From positions 1,460,983 through 1,524,982 of the forward strand of contig KL662192.1 in NCBI GenBank assembly GCA_000733415.1: 64,000 bases of DNA, read 5' to 3'. The notes beneath the pieces were generated by a model. The model was given only the letters and a program-made list of their open reading frames with translations, ran no database searches and was not told the origin of the DNA. This DNA is from [Leptolyngbya] sp. JSC-1 (GTDB lineage: Bacteria > Cyanobacteriota > Cyanobacteriia > Elainellales > Elainellaceae). Below, one piece after another: positions 33,346 through 44,455 of the stretch (the first letter of the stretch is position 1; each line of letters starts with the position of its first letter). The translations under genes and the position numbers were made by a program.

Positions 33346-34852
33346 AACATTAAAGCAAGATCAGGTTATACGCATATTAATTGTGGATGATAACCCCTCC
33401 GATCGGGTGTTGATTATCCGCGAGTTGCAGCAGCAGTTTCCTCGATTAGAAGCGCAAGAGATTCGAGATCAGGAGAGTTTTGACCGGGCAATGGCGGCCA
33501 ATGCGTTTAATTTAGTAATTACTGACTATCAGATCCGCTGGAACAATGGGCTGGAGGTGCTGCGGATAGTGAAGGCTCGCTATCCCTACTGTCCGGTGAT
33601 TATGTTCACCAACACAGGCAGCGAAGAAATTGCGGTAGAGGCAATGAAAACCGGACTCGATGACTATGTGCTGAAGGAGCCAAGTCGGCGGGTGCGGCTC
33701 TCGGCAGCGGTGCAGGTGGCGCTAGAACGGTCGGCTCGTGAGCGGCAGGCGGCCAAGTTGGAAATTCGCTTGCAGAGCTTGTTGAATCAACTGCGGGTGG
33801 GGGTGTTTCGGGCTAATGCCCAGGGGCAACTGCTGGAGTGTAACCCGTCGTTTTTAGAGCTATTGGGCTACGATTCCCTCAGCCAAGCCCAAGCGGAAAA
33901 TAGCCTTGATCTGCAAGCACGCTATGCCCAGCTCAGCCAACTGCCGCCGCCCCAGCGCGATGATTGGGAGGTGCGATTGCGCCGCAGCGATGGCTCGTTT
34001 GTCTGGACCTTAATCAGCACAACGCTGAATCGCTTTGATAGCGAAACTGTCCTGGATGGCCTGATCGAAGACATCAGTAGCCGCAAACAGGCCGAACTAG
34101 AAGTGCAGCGCCTCAATCTGTCCTTAGAACAGCGCGTTCAGGAACGTACCGCCCAGCTCGCTGCTGCCAACCAAGCCTTAGAAGAATTTGCCTATTCCGT
34201 TTCCCATGACCTGCGGGAACCTCTGCGGGCGATTCAGGGCTTTAGTTCCCTGCTGCTCGAAGAAACCAGCCAACAGCTAGACAACCGCAGTTTGGGTCAT
34301 TTGCAGCGGATTCTGGAAAGCAGCCGCTATGCCGATCGCTTAATTCAAGATTTGCTCACCTATAGCCAGCTCAGCCGTGTGGATGTGCCGGTCCAGCCGC
34401 TGAACCTGACGGCATTGGTGATGGAGGTAGCCGAGCAGCTAGAGCCACAAATCCAGCAGCGGCAGGCGGTTGTCAACCTGCTGGAACCCTTGGGCGAGGT
34501 GCTGGCTAACCGAACGATTTTGATGCAAGTGCTGACCAATCTATTAACCAATGCGCTGAAGTTTGTGCCTTTAGATGTAGTGCCGCAGATTACAATTAAG
34601 GCGGAAATATTGGCTGGTTCCGTTAAGCTGTGGATAGAAGATAACGGTATTGGGATTAATTCTGAGGCGCAGAGCCGTATATTTAATGTATTTGAGCGGT
34701 TACATGGTAGTGAAAGTTACCCTGGTACGGGCATTGGTCTAGCGATTGTGCGCAAGGGCGTGGAACGGATGGGCGGCCAAGTCGGTGTCGAGTCGCAGCT
34801 CGGTGAAGGCAGCCGCTTCTGGATTCAGTTGCCCAGTGTAGAAGAGACATAA
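33338..34852 (+). CDS. Hybrid kinase: REC-PAS-HisKA-HATPase
   Basis: 504 residues from ATG 33338. It is cytoplasmic, with no membrane segments. An N-terminal receiver (ILIVDDNPSDR; phosphoacceptor Asp in VITDYQIRWNNG; Lys in VLKEP) is followed by a PAS domain (about 150-260), HisKA with His near 290 (YSVSHDLREPLR) and a compact HATPase (NLLTNALKF, IEDNGIGI, GTGIGLAIV). The last 35 residues are nearly identical to the preceding kinase, showing recent common origin. The order suggests a phosphorelay in which the receiver tunes kinase output. It lies upstream of a single-domain response regulator. Confidence 0.92.
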   Translation: MTETLKQDQVIRILIVDDNPSDRVLIIRELQQQFPRLEAQEIRDQESFDRAMAANAFNLVITDYQIRWNNGLEVLRIVKARYPYCPVIMFTNTGSEEIAVEAMKTGLDDYVLKEPSRRVRLSAAVQVALERSARERQAAKLEIRLQSLLNQLRVGVFRANAQGQLLECNPSFLELLGYDSLSQAQAENSLDLQARYAQLSQLPPPQRDDWEVRLRRSDGSFVWTLISTTLNRFDSETVLDGLIEDISSRKQAELEVQRLNLSLEQRVQERTAQLAAANQALEEFAYSVSHDLREPLRAIQGFSSLLLEETSQQLDNRSLGHLQRILESSRYADRLIQDLLTYSQLSRVDVPVQPLNLTALVMEVAEQLEPQIQQRQAVVNLLEPLGEVLANRTILMQVLTNLLTNALKFVPLDVVPQITIKAEILAGSVKLWIEDNGIGINSEAQSRIFNVFERLHGSESYPGTGIGLAIVRKGVERMGGQVGVESQLGEGSRFWIQLPSVEET

Positions 34853-34870
34853 CTTCAGCAGAAGTATATA

Positions 34871-34938
34871 GGGAGCACCAGTAGGGAGCATCAGTGACAT
34901 GAGCAAGGGACAGGGAGTAAGGGACAGGGAGTAAGGGT
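34871..34938 (+). repeat. G/A-rich element forming the leader of the response-regulator gene
   Basis: Tandem GGGACAGGGAGTAA units run directly into the ATG at 34939. The last unit, GGGAGTAAGGGT, supplies the likely ribosome-binding site. It resembles the other G/A-rich elements in the window. Confidence 0.6.
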
Positions 34939-35391
34939 ATGAGTGACGAACAGGAAATCATTTTGCTGGTGGAGGATAACCCCAAGGATGTGCTGCTAAT
35001 TCAGCGGGCGATCCGTCGCGCCGAGATCAAGATTGGTGTGCAAGTTGTCAACGATGGGGATAGCGCTGTGGCTTACCTGGCCGGAGAAGGAGCCTATCAA
35101 GACCGGATGCTACATCCGCTGCCCATCCTGGTTCTGCTCGACCTCAAACTGCCGCGCCGATCGGGGGCGGAAGTGCTGCTGTGGTTACGCCAACAGCCGG
35201 CTCTCAAACGTCTGCCCGTTGTTGTGCTGACCGCCTCTAGAGAATATGCCGACATCAACCATGTCTATGATCTGGGGGCCAATGCCTACATGGTGAAACC
35301 CTTCGCGTTTGATGACTTAGTCCAAATTGTCCATACGCTTAACCTGCACTGGATCGTCCTGAACGAAAAACCGCACCTCCGCTCAAATTGA
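34939..35391 (+). CDS. Rcp1-type single-domain response regulator
   Basis: 150 residues, REC domain only. The acidic pair is in LLVEDNPKD, the phosphoacceptor Asp in LVLLDLKLPRRSG, Thr in VVLTAS and Lys in YMVKPFAFDD. The spacing, with the extra GEGAYQDRMLHPLP loop, is that of Rcp1-like regulators that receive phosphate from phytochrome-type kinases. No output domain is present. It follows the two kinases and is their likely partner. Confidence 0.9.
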   Translation: MSDEQEIILLVEDNPKDVLLIQRAIRRAEIKIGVQVVNDGDSAVAYLAGEGAYQDRMLHPLPILVLLDLKLPRRSGAEVLLWLRQQPALKRLPVVVLTASREYADINHVYDLGANAYMVKPFAFDDLVQIVHTLNLHWIVLNEKPHLRSN

Positions 35392-35972
35392 GAGCCTGTA
35401 CAGAATTTTGTGGCAATCCGATTGTCTCGGCTTCATCCCTCACCTGCGCGTCAACGGCAAGCGGTCAAGATGCCCGCACTGCATCTACCGTTTAACCGGG
35501 TTGATCTACTTAAAATGTGATCCTGCACTCTGACAGAGCATTACTCTGAATCTATCTGGGGGGGGATGTAATTTAAGTTGTGATCCTGAATTTTTAGAAA
35601 AGGTTTGAAATGGGAGAACAGCTGATCCAAAAAGTCTGATTGATCAGCCCTCGTTCCTAGAGGGGCAATTTGCGTCAGCGCAACTGCTCCACCAAGCCTA
35701 TCGTCTGTACAACTCCCATTCAGCTTCCTTATACATATAGTGCCTGCATAATGCCTGTACAATATCAAAATATAGAATTGTGGTTATGGTCTTTAATTAT
35801 CCTATTAATTTTTCAATAATACGATAATGTTTCAAATAGGATTCTAGACAATATTCCAAACTCTAGTTCCCAAACTTTAAAGCCAAATTTCACAGTCTTC
35901 ATCGCCCTTTTGACTCCTAACTCCTGATTCTTAACTCCTAACTTCTGTCTTCTTCCCCTCATTCCTTCTCCC
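35392..35972. other. Gene-poor region between the response regulator and the third kinase
   Basis: About 580 bp without a credible gene. One frame on the plus strand (about 35630-35740) reads EGQFASAQLLHQAYRLYNSH, which vaguely resembles the end of a transposase but is bounded by stops and has no terminal repeats, so no mobile element is called. From about 35896 to the kinase ATG lies a C/T-rich stretch with repeated CTCCTAACT, a copy of the interspersed element in reverse orientation. Confidence 0.4.
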
Positions 35973-37964
<1,992 letters not shown>

Positions 37965-38034
37965 GGAACGGCGCTGAGAAAAGCAGACCGCAGAGATGCA
38001 CAAGTATCTGCCTTCTCCTGCCTTTTTCTGGCTC

Positions 38035-38358
38035 CTATGCTTTCGGCCTAATTTGCCGTGCCAAGTCGCGATAGTAATCCATCTCTTTGCTGTTTGTATT
38101 TCGATTAGGTCGCGACCGACTCGGACGTTCTGAAGTTGGCGTGGGGCTGGGTTTGGTTTCTGGGGTTGGGGTCGCAATTGTTGGATTGGGTTGACTGGGC
38201 ATTTGGTTGGTAGGCTCTGCATTGAGGAAGTAACCTTCGCGGTCGAATCCCAGCAGAGTGCTGAACAATTGCCAGAGGCGACTAAATTGCTGGCTCAAGA
38301 AGCGCCAAATCTGCCCAAAGACGGCAATAAAACGGATCCAAGCGTTGCGTATTAGCAT
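38035..38358 (-). CDS. Uncharacterised protein with helical N-terminus and Thr/Pro-rich tail
   Basis: 107 residues from ATG 38358; a longer reading to 38499 has no supporting features. The N-terminus (RNAWIRFIAVFGQIWRFLSQQF) is an amphipathic or membrane-bound helix, followed by GFDREGYFLN, a Thr/Pro-rich segment (TIATPTPETKPSPTPTSERP) and a short C-terminal motif (MDYYRDLARQIRPKA). It looks like a small membrane-associated adaptor with a disordered linker. Family not recognised. It is convergent with the third kinase. Confidence 0.55.
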   Translation of the reverse strand: MLIRNAWIRFIAVFGQIWRFLSQQFSRLWQLFSTLLGFDREGYFLNAEPTNQMPSQPNPTIATPTPETKPSPTPTSERPSRSRPNRNTNSKEMDYYRDLARQIRPKA

Positions 38359-38563
38359 GGTTCTATGTGTAGCTTTATCTACAGCTCTATCTACGGCCCT
38401 ATTCAAAAGTTGATATCCCCCTGACGATACGCGATCAGAGGGAGAGTTCGCTATGACTAAACTATGAGGAACTGTGTGGTCGAATTCTACCCCTCGCACC
38501 TAGCTGTCATTATCTGCCCGTCAATAGAGCTTGACCTCTCTCGCAGGAGGGGTTTGGGTTGCC

Positions 38564-41257
38564 CTACAGCCAATTGCCAATCAAGATGAAGGGTGCCCAA
38601 TAGGCTGGGTGGGCGGTTGTTCCGCCGGTGCGAATCACTTCAATTTGGGCTTTTTGCAGAGCAGTGGCGCGGCTGTCGGTGCTGTTTTTGAGGTAGCCAT
38701 AGAATTGGGCAGCAATTTTGGCGGTGGTGGCATCGTCGGCAAACCAGAGAGAGGCTAGGGCGCTTTTAGCACCGGCCTGAATTGCAACGCCCGCTAGCCC
38801 CAAGGCGGCTCGGTCATCGCCGGTGGCGGTTTGGCATGCTGTTAAGGCGAGCAGTTCGATCCGGTCGCGGTATTTGGCTGCCCGCAGCAGTTGATCCAAT
38901 TCAGTAATGGTTAACTTTTGGGCATTGCCGGTCACCAGGAAGGTATCTTCGGGTTCGGTGCCAAACTCGCCGTGGGTGGCGATATGCACGACTGGATAGG
39001 CTTCTTGTTCTAGCTCTTGCTTGATCCGCTCGCGAGTGAACTCCTGATCGAGGAGGGGCTTGCTGCCCGGAAGCTGGCGTTCCACCTCGCTAATTTCGCC
39101 GGCAACGTTGTCCAGGCCCGAAAAGGAGCGGGTGTCTATGGTTGTAGGCTGGGTTAGCCCAAGGGCCAGAGCTTTGAGATTTTTGCGTTCTAGCGGTTTG
39201 GCGTCGGTGAGGGTCAAGCTTGGCGTCGTGGCAATGGCGTAGGTTTCGACCAGGAATTGTTGTGTCTTGGCGTTATAAAGCGCTGCCATCGGTACACTGC
39301 GGAGAATGCCATCCTGAATAAACACCAGGGTGCTGATCTGCGCTTGCTCTAGCGTCTCGGCAAAGGGAGCCACGATCCAGTCGTAGAGGGTTTCGGCATA
39401 TCGTGGATCAAAGACTTTATAATCGCGTTCTAGCTCACGTCGATATTCGTTAATTGTGTTGTTGATAGTATTCTGCTCGAGTTCAATCCAATGGATCTGC
39501 TGTTTACCTTGTGGTAGGCTAACGATAATTGCAGTGCGGTCAGTTAAAATCACGGAATTAAATACGGCAGTATTTTGATCCGCTCCTAGATTGGCAACTG
39601 TTGCTTGGGTGGGGGCAACCACAATACAGTTATCGCCAAAGTAATTTTGTAGTTCCGCTAGTTTTAGTGAATCTAGCGTTTCTAGTGCTTGGGAAACATT
39701 TGTCTGCTGCTGGGGGGAGGTTGGCGCAGATTGGGTGCTGCCCTGCTCCAGCCGTAGAGCGACCAACTCTCGATAGAGCGGATCAATTGTGTCCCGAAAG
39801 TCATATTGGAGATCGCGATTGGCTGAGAGGAGGTCACCACGAATCGTCTCTAGGGTGGCGATGGCGCGTTCGTAGGCGGCAATAGCGGCTTCCTGCCGCT
39901 TCTGGGCCTGCAAAATCCGCCCGGTTTGCCACTCCCACAGATAGAGGCTATCCTTTGCCTGCAAGTCTTGATCCGCGGCCCAACGCGCTTTCTGGGTCAG
40001 GTTCAGCGCCTGGGTGTAGTTTGTTTGGCATTCATAGAGATGTCCTAATTCGCCTAACCCAAACGATTCAGCCCGTCGATCACCAATTCGTTGGCTAATC
40101 TCTATCGCCTGTTGCAAAAGCTGGGCTGCCTCTGGTGCTACCGCCTCTGCTAAACACTGGAGCGGAGAAACCCGTTGAGTAACTGTGCTTGGCTGCAACA
40201 GATGCGCTAGATCGATTGCGGCGTAGGCTTTTGTTTGTGAATCGGGTAGGGTCTGCCACAGTTGGAGAGCTTGCTGCACGGTAGCCTTGGCTGCATCAGG
40301 TTGATCGGTACGGTAGAAGGGAGCGACTGAACTCAGTAAGACCCGCAGTTGACTAGAGGCTGGACTGGAACTTCGGCCAGAATCCGTCTCGGCTAAAACT
40401 AACCCCTGCTGAAAATAGCTCAATGCCTGTCGATCGGCTTGCTGTCCGGTTTGCCGTCGCTGGGCTGCTTCCTGCCGATCGCCTCGTTGTTCTGCTGAGT
40501 TGGCGCGCCGATAGCTAAGCTGGGCCAGACTCACATGAGCATTGCCGAGGCTATTCAAGGTTGCGATTCGATAGGTAGGCTGTTCAAGCGTTTCGGCGAC
40601 CGCTAGCGCCTGCTGCAAAACCTGAATCGCTCGATTGTAATCCCCAATCAGCCGAAAGGCTTCGCCCAAACTGCCCAGGGCCGCCGCCGTTCCGATGTCG
40701 TCGTTGTTTTGTTGAGCCAGCGCTACGGCGCTGTTGACACTGCACGTTGTCCCATCGCCGCACAGCAGAGCAATTGCCTGTCGATGTTGTCCTAACCGAC
40801 TCAGAGCCTGGGCCTGCTCGGTCAACATTCGGCCCGTCTGCTGGAGATGGCCGATCTGCCGATAGATATCTACTGCCTGCTGCCAATAGGTGACTGCCTC
40901 AGAAACCTGGCCGATCTGCTGATGGGCGCGAGCCAGATTTTCCAGCACAATGGCTGCCTGCTCAAGCTGTTGGCTGTCTTGATAGATTGACAGAGCCGCC
41001 TGCCAGAGCGGAAGCGCGCCGGCAATATCTCCTGCCTGATAGCGCTCGACGCCTTGCTGCACTAGCTGCTGTGCTGATTGCTGGGTTGCCGTACTGGGAG
41101 CTATCTGGGCCAATCCTGCTTGTCCTACAGGTGCTGGCCATTCACTGAGCCATTGAACTGACTGAGGAGCAGGTATCAAACTGAACAGCAGAAAGCCAAA
41201 CAAAACCAAAACCGCAAAGCGCAGTGATTGGAAGATAGGACGGCATCGATTCCCCAT
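38564..41257 (-). CDS. TPR-CHAT protein (caspase-like peptidase domain)
   Basis: 897 residues from ATG 41257, chosen because GGAG lies just upstream. A hydrophobic N-terminal segment (LRFAVLVLFGFLLFSLIPAP) is a signal peptide or anchor. Residues about 50-500 are TPR repeats (ALPLWQAALSIYQ, AVTYWQQAVDIYRQIG and others). The C-terminal 330 residues are a CHAT domain with the catalytic His in VVHIATHGEFG and Cys in ALTACQTATGDD, then GVAIQAGAKSALASLW. CHAT proteins are separase/caspase-like proteases, some tied to bacterial cell death. The export signal suggests a periplasmic or thylakoid-lumen location. Substrate unknown. Confidence 0.92.
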   Translation of the reverse strand: MGNRCRPIFQSLRFAVLVLFGFLLFSLIPAPQSVQWLSEWPAPVGQAGLAQIAPSTATQQSAQQLVQQGVERYQAGDIAGALPLWQAALSIYQDSQQLEQAAIVLENLARAHQQIGQVSEAVTYWQQAVDIYRQIGHLQQTGRMLTEQAQALSRLGQHRQAIALLCGDGTTCSVNSAVALAQQNNDDIGTAAALGSLGEAFRLIGDYNRAIQVLQQALAVAETLEQPTYRIATLNSLGNAHVSLAQLSYRRANSAEQRGDRQEAAQRRQTGQQADRQALSYFQQGLVLAETDSGRSSSPASSQLRVLLSSVAPFYRTDQPDAAKATVQQALQLWQTLPDSQTKAYAAIDLAHLLQPSTVTQRVSPLQCLAEAVAPEAAQLLQQAIEISQRIGDRRAESFGLGELGHLYECQTNYTQALNLTQKARWAADQDLQAKDSLYLWEWQTGRILQAQKRQEAAIAAYERAIATLETIRGDLLSANRDLQYDFRDTIDPLYRELVALRLEQGSTQSAPTSPQQQTNVSQALETLDSLKLAELQNYFGDNCIVVAPTQATVANLGADQNTAVFNSVILTDRTAIIVSLPQGKQQIHWIELEQNTINNTINEYRRELERDYKVFDPRYAETLYDWIVAPFAETLEQAQISTLVFIQDGILRSVPMAALYNAKTQQFLVETYAIATTPSLTLTDAKPLERKNLKALALGLTQPTTIDTRSFSGLDNVAGEISEVERQLPGSKPLLDQEFTRERIKQELEQEAYPVVHIATHGEFGTEPEDTFLVTGNAQKLTITELDQLLRAAKYRDRIELLALTACQTATGDDRAALGLAGVAIQAGAKSALASLWFADDATTAKIAAQFYGYLKNSTDSRATALQKAQIEVIRTGGTTAHPAYWAPFILIGNWL

Positions 41258-41756
41258 GATCGCTCCAGTGTCTCTAGCCAATAGACGCCAGCCCTAAGGT
41301 TTGAGTCTGGGCTGCGTTCACTGATTTTTTCCAATAGCGTACCAGACTGATCCAGGTGTCAGTCCCATACCCACCGAATTTATTTACAGTTTCCATTCGC
41401 AGGTCTTGTTTGCAGGTTTCGGCAAGCGATGCTTCCAGCTTGGCAAAACAACTGGACGCAAATCGGCAAGCAGATTGGCAGAAAGCCTGCATGAGTTCAG
41501 CAGTAGGTTTCTTTACTCTGATATCAAGCTCAATTCATTCAATCCAGGAATAGCCCTATGTGCCGCATATTCTTTGTTCATCTAATTGATGCTCTGTTGG
41601 CTGTGGGTGGAGTAATAGCGATCAACACGGTGGATGCAGCACCGCTCATGGTTGAAGGGAGCAGCGTTCAGCCAGTTCATTCTGCGGCTAATTGCTGGGT
41701 ATGGGTGGGAGCACTAATGGCTGAGTTACCGGAATCAGCACCAGAGGAGAAAAGCA
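41258..41756. other. Intergenic region upstream of the CHAT gene
   Basis: About 500 bp. A reading from ATG 41558 (MCRIFFVHLIDALLAVGG) has a weak AGGA and a hydrophobic start but no recognisable family, and it overlaps the better supported ORF at 41757. I regard it as unproven. No RNA gene or repeat is seen. Confidence 0.35.
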
Positions 41757-42026
41757 ATGAGCGGCCCAAAAAATACAATCAAGATCGAAGTCAGGGAACC
41801 TGGTTTTCAAGTTGTGGAGGAATCTACTATTAAATATGAAAAAATTCCGGAGAAGCAGCCGGAAGAGAAAACAGAACCGAACATCGTAGGAATGATTCTG
41901 TAGATTTATGCCATCCTGGTGGCCCTGCTACTGTTACTACCGCCAGTGGACCCAACGGTCAGCCCAGGCGACCAGATACGGTTCCCTAGGCTGCTGGTGG
42001 AGCCTATGGCTGAGTCGCAGCCCTAG
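41757..42026 (+). pseudogene. Small membrane-protein ORF interrupted by one in-frame TAG
   Basis: A strong ribosome-binding site (GAGGAG, 7 bp before the ATG at 41757) starts MSGPKNTIKIEVREPGFQVV. After 48 codons a TAG occurs at 41901-41903, but the same frame continues for 40 more codons to 42026 and encodes a hydrophobic segment (IYAILVALLLLLPP) and a Pro-rich tail. The layout of a charged N-terminus followed by one membrane helix suggests an originally 89-residue protein disrupted by a nonsense mutation. Family unknown; reading through the stop is a less likely alternative. Confidence 0.45.
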
Positions 42027-42070
42027 TATGTTCACCTGAAGTATGTTCGCCTGAAAGCAAAACGGTACAC

Positions 42071-42298
42071 CTAAGGCTGATCAACATCTGCCTGGCTAGA
42101 GTCATCACCGTGGGGCAAGATTGACTGGTCCGCGTCCATAGTGCGAGATGGAACATTCAAATGCTTTCTAGCTATATCTTCTGCCAGCATTTGATCGTTC
42201 TGGTTTTCAAACTGACTTTCGTCCAGCAAGTGGTCGCGGCGGGCTGCTTCGTCCCGAGTGGGCGGTGCTCCGTTTTTCCAGCGATATTTAAAATCCAT
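42071..42298 (-). CDS. Small acidic uncharacterised protein
   Basis: 75 residues from ATG 42298 (MDFKYRWKNGAPPTRDEAARRDH); a start three codons earlier is possible. It is highly charged and probably disordered or helical, with no membrane segment. There is no strong ribosome-binding site. The composition (Asp, Glu, Arg, Gln) is protein-like and unlike the shadows of neighbouring genes, but no family is recognised. Confidence 0.4.
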   Translation of the reverse strand: MDFKYRWKNGAPPTRDEAARRDHLLDESQFENQNDQMLAEDIARKHLNVPSRTMDADQSILPHGDDSSQADVDQP

Positions 42299-42493
42299 AA
42301 TTGCCAATTCGATCGATGGGATCGCCTCTAAAATTTACTGGATTTATCGTAGTTGGCGACGGCTAAGGCTGCCTCTGCCTGTGGGTAAAGCTGGAGCTAA
42401 TCCCTTGGTTTTAAACCTTTCGCAGAGGAGCATGGTTGACTAGCCAGCGGTGCAGGATTAGCATTACCACTGCGAGAGGAACCATGAACATAG

Positions 42494-43095
42494 GAAGGAC
42501 TCTTAATTGGAACGGAACCACAGTCCGTATTAGAAACATTAGTGCAGCTGATCAATCAGATTCGACAGACTGAACCTGCTAGCGATCTCCGGCTCAGGGG
42601 AGTCGGATTAACGATTCAGGGAGTATTGAACTTGGATGGGGTTGTGATTCGTGCGCCATTTCTAGACTGGTCCGGTGTGGATTTGCGCTACTATCTAAGA
42701 GGACTTGCTGAATCGCTACCGCGAACAGGGGGCAAGGCAACGAGTTTACTGGAACTGGTAGAGCGCTTGGCAGCAGGAGAAGCCATTGCCCATACCGTTG
42801 TGCAAGAGTGGGCAGAAATTTTGGCACGAAGATTAATCAGCGTTGCTAGTCTGCTCAACCAGAACAAATTGTCTTGGGTGGGCCTTTGACTGTCTTGTTT
42901 CCCTATGTCAAAGACACCCTCACCAACCAATTACGGAATCAAATGCCACGCCAGGGTGAACACGGGTTCTTTAGTAATCCCAAAGCTAGGTTGACCGTAT
43001 CGGCATTTGGTGAGGATGCTGCGGCAGTGGGTAGTGCTGTCTTGGCCTATCAATCGCTGTTTCAGATACCCGATTTAGTTTTACTACCGGGTTGA
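42494..43095 (+). pseudogene. ROK-family gene remnant (frameshift and internal deletion)
   Basis: The N-terminal part reads LRGVGLTIQGVLNLDGVVIR, followed by APFLDWSGVDLR, the classical ROK block for sugar kinases and NagC-type repressors. It jumps almost directly to the C-terminal block: the stretch that should hold the catalytic Asp and the zinc motif GHxxxxxxGxxCxCGxxGC is absent. Near 42859 one missing C shifts the frame; restoring it gives LNPEQIVLGGPLTVLFPYV, the standard ROK sequence, continuing to SAFGEDAAAVGSAVLAYQS. The upstream DNA-binding or nucleotide-binding start is also missing. It is certainly non-functional. Confidence 0.82.
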
Positions 43096-43130
43096 GCCAG
43101 TGGAAAGCTCAGGAAAAGCCCAGGGGTAGC

Positions 43131-43649
43131 CTATTCTGATTTGCGCCGGTAGTTCACGGTCATGAACTGATGCCATTGCCCATCTTCACCCAGGGCATGG
43201 GACGTCATCACTCGATGGTTATTGTCTTTCAACTCAATCACGTCCTTGTACTTTGCCATTTTGCCATCACCAGACATTGACGGCCCCTCATTGTTCAGCG
43301 TCAACACGGTTTCCGAGGCATCTAGTTCACCGTCGTATAGCCAAAGGTACGACATCATTGACCCAACCCAGGTGCCGACGAATCTCTGTTTCTCGGGATT
43401 GTAGCCAATTGTCATCACGGTTGTAGCGGCACCGCACCCAGGCATTTCTCCCTCTCCTTCGGCTAGCACCCAGAAACCGCCCAGAGATTTCACAGTTTCA
43501 GTTCCGGTTGCCTTTACAGGAGGTTGATCGGATCCCATGATTGCTTCGCTTTCATAGACCCACTCGCCAACCAGCTTTTGCAACCACTCATGTTCCTTTT
43601 GTGGTTCAGACTGCATGGTAGATTCTTGTAGGGTTTGGTTCGTTTCCAT
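43131..43649 (-). CDS. DUF1579 family protein
   Basis: 172 residues. HEWLQKLVGEWVYESEA at the start and VGTWVGSMMSYLWLYDGELD in the middle match DUF1579, a lipocalin-like beta-barrel family of unknown function often found beside SRPBCC and VOC genes. GGAC precedes ATG 43649; ATG 43616 is an alternative start. It is the last gene of the minus-strand group that begins with the ArsR regulator at 47859, separated from the VOC gene by 76 bp. Confidence 0.85.
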   Translation of the reverse strand: METNQTLQESTMQSEPQKEHEWLQKLVGEWVYESEAIMGSDQPPVKATGTETVKSLGGFWVLAEGEGEMPGCGAATTVMTIGYNPEKQRFVGTWVGSMMSYLWLYDGELDASETVLTLNNEGPSMSGDGKMAKYKDVIELKDNNHRVMTSHALGEDGQWHQFMTVNYRRKSE

Positions 43650-43725
43650 ATTTTTGTCCTTTGTACTGGATTGCCTGTACTGGATTGCCGAATATTCAAG
43701 AATAGGTAGCGTGTGAAGGCTCGGT

Positions 43726-44145
43726 TCAGGATGCTTGATCGCAGTTAATCATCCAGGGAATTCCGAATTGATCGACGAGCATGCCAAAACGGTAGGCCCA
43801 GAAGGTTTGCTGCAAAGGCATCCGCACGGTACCGTTTTCCGCCAGCGTGTGAAAGATGCGCTCTGCTTCTGCTGGATCAGTGAGGCTAATCGATACAGAA
43901 AACCCTTGGGGGGCTTCAGTGTATCCTGGTGGATTATCAGAACCCATCAATTCCTGATCGCCAATTGTCAATCCCACATGCATGATTTTATGTTGCCATT
44001 CTGCTGGCATTTTGTCTGTCATGGATGCATCTGGTGATTCTGCATAGGTCATCAGGGCTGTGATTTTACCACCCAAGCATTGTTCATAAAACTTGAATGC
44101 TGCTTCACATTGGCCGTTGAACATTAGATATGGATTTAATTGCAT
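43726..44145 (-). CDS. VOC-family (PhnB/glyoxalase-like) protein
   Basis: 139 residues from ATG 44145, which has AGGAG 7 bp upstream. NPYLMFNGQCEAAFKFYEQC at the start and FGMLVDQFGIPWMINCD at the end are the PhnB/YjdN-like VOC signature. VOC proteins are metal-dependent isomerases, dioxygenases or resistance proteins; this subfamily has no established reaction. It is in an ArsR/SRPBCC neighbourhood, where such genes are common. Confidence 0.88.
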   Translation of the reverse strand: MQLNPYLMFNGQCEAAFKFYEQCLGGKITALMTYAESPDASMTDKMPAEWQHKIMHVGLTIGDQELMGSDNPPGYTEAPQGFSVSISLTDPAEAERIFHTLAENGTVRMPLQQTFWAYRFGMLVDQFGIPWMINCDQAS

Positions 44146-44455
44146 TATGGTACTCCTTGAGTAGATGTTCAAATCAATGATTGAATGAACTATTGACTAG
44201 TTGAGGAATAGCGCTCGGCTTTCAAAATATTGATCTGCCGACTGGCAGTTTGCTAGAAAAAACTGACGGTTTGCCAGAAAATCAGAGAGGAAGTCAGACT
44301 GCGAAAACTAGAGTTTAGATAGCAAGTCTAGATAGCTGGAAATTCGGCGTTTTCTCTACTAGCTGTCTAGAATAAAGGATGAGGCTACCTCACTTGGGTT
44401 CAGTTCAATTGTACTATATTTTGTCGAGCACACTGCTTGCCGCAACTTATTTTAA
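44146..44455 (-). promoter_or_regulatory. Leader of the VOC gene with a 21-bp-period direct repeat
   Basis: This 310-bp region holds two imperfect copies, ACTGGCAGTTTGCTAGAAAA at 44241-44260 and ACTGACGGTTTGCCAGAAAA at 44262-44281, agreeing at 17 of 20 positions. Copies placed two helical turns apart upstream of a start are typical of operator pairs. No gene is seen here. Confidence 0.45.

Noticed and set aside
35392..35768. Possible transposase remnant (EGQFASAQLLHQAYRLYNSH)
   Set aside because: Short, bounded by stops, with no terminal inverted repeats or second domain; resemblance is too weak.
41558..41833. A 91-codon frame with a hydrophobic start
   Set aside because: Weak ribosome-binding site, no family similarity, and it overlaps a better supported ORF in another frame.
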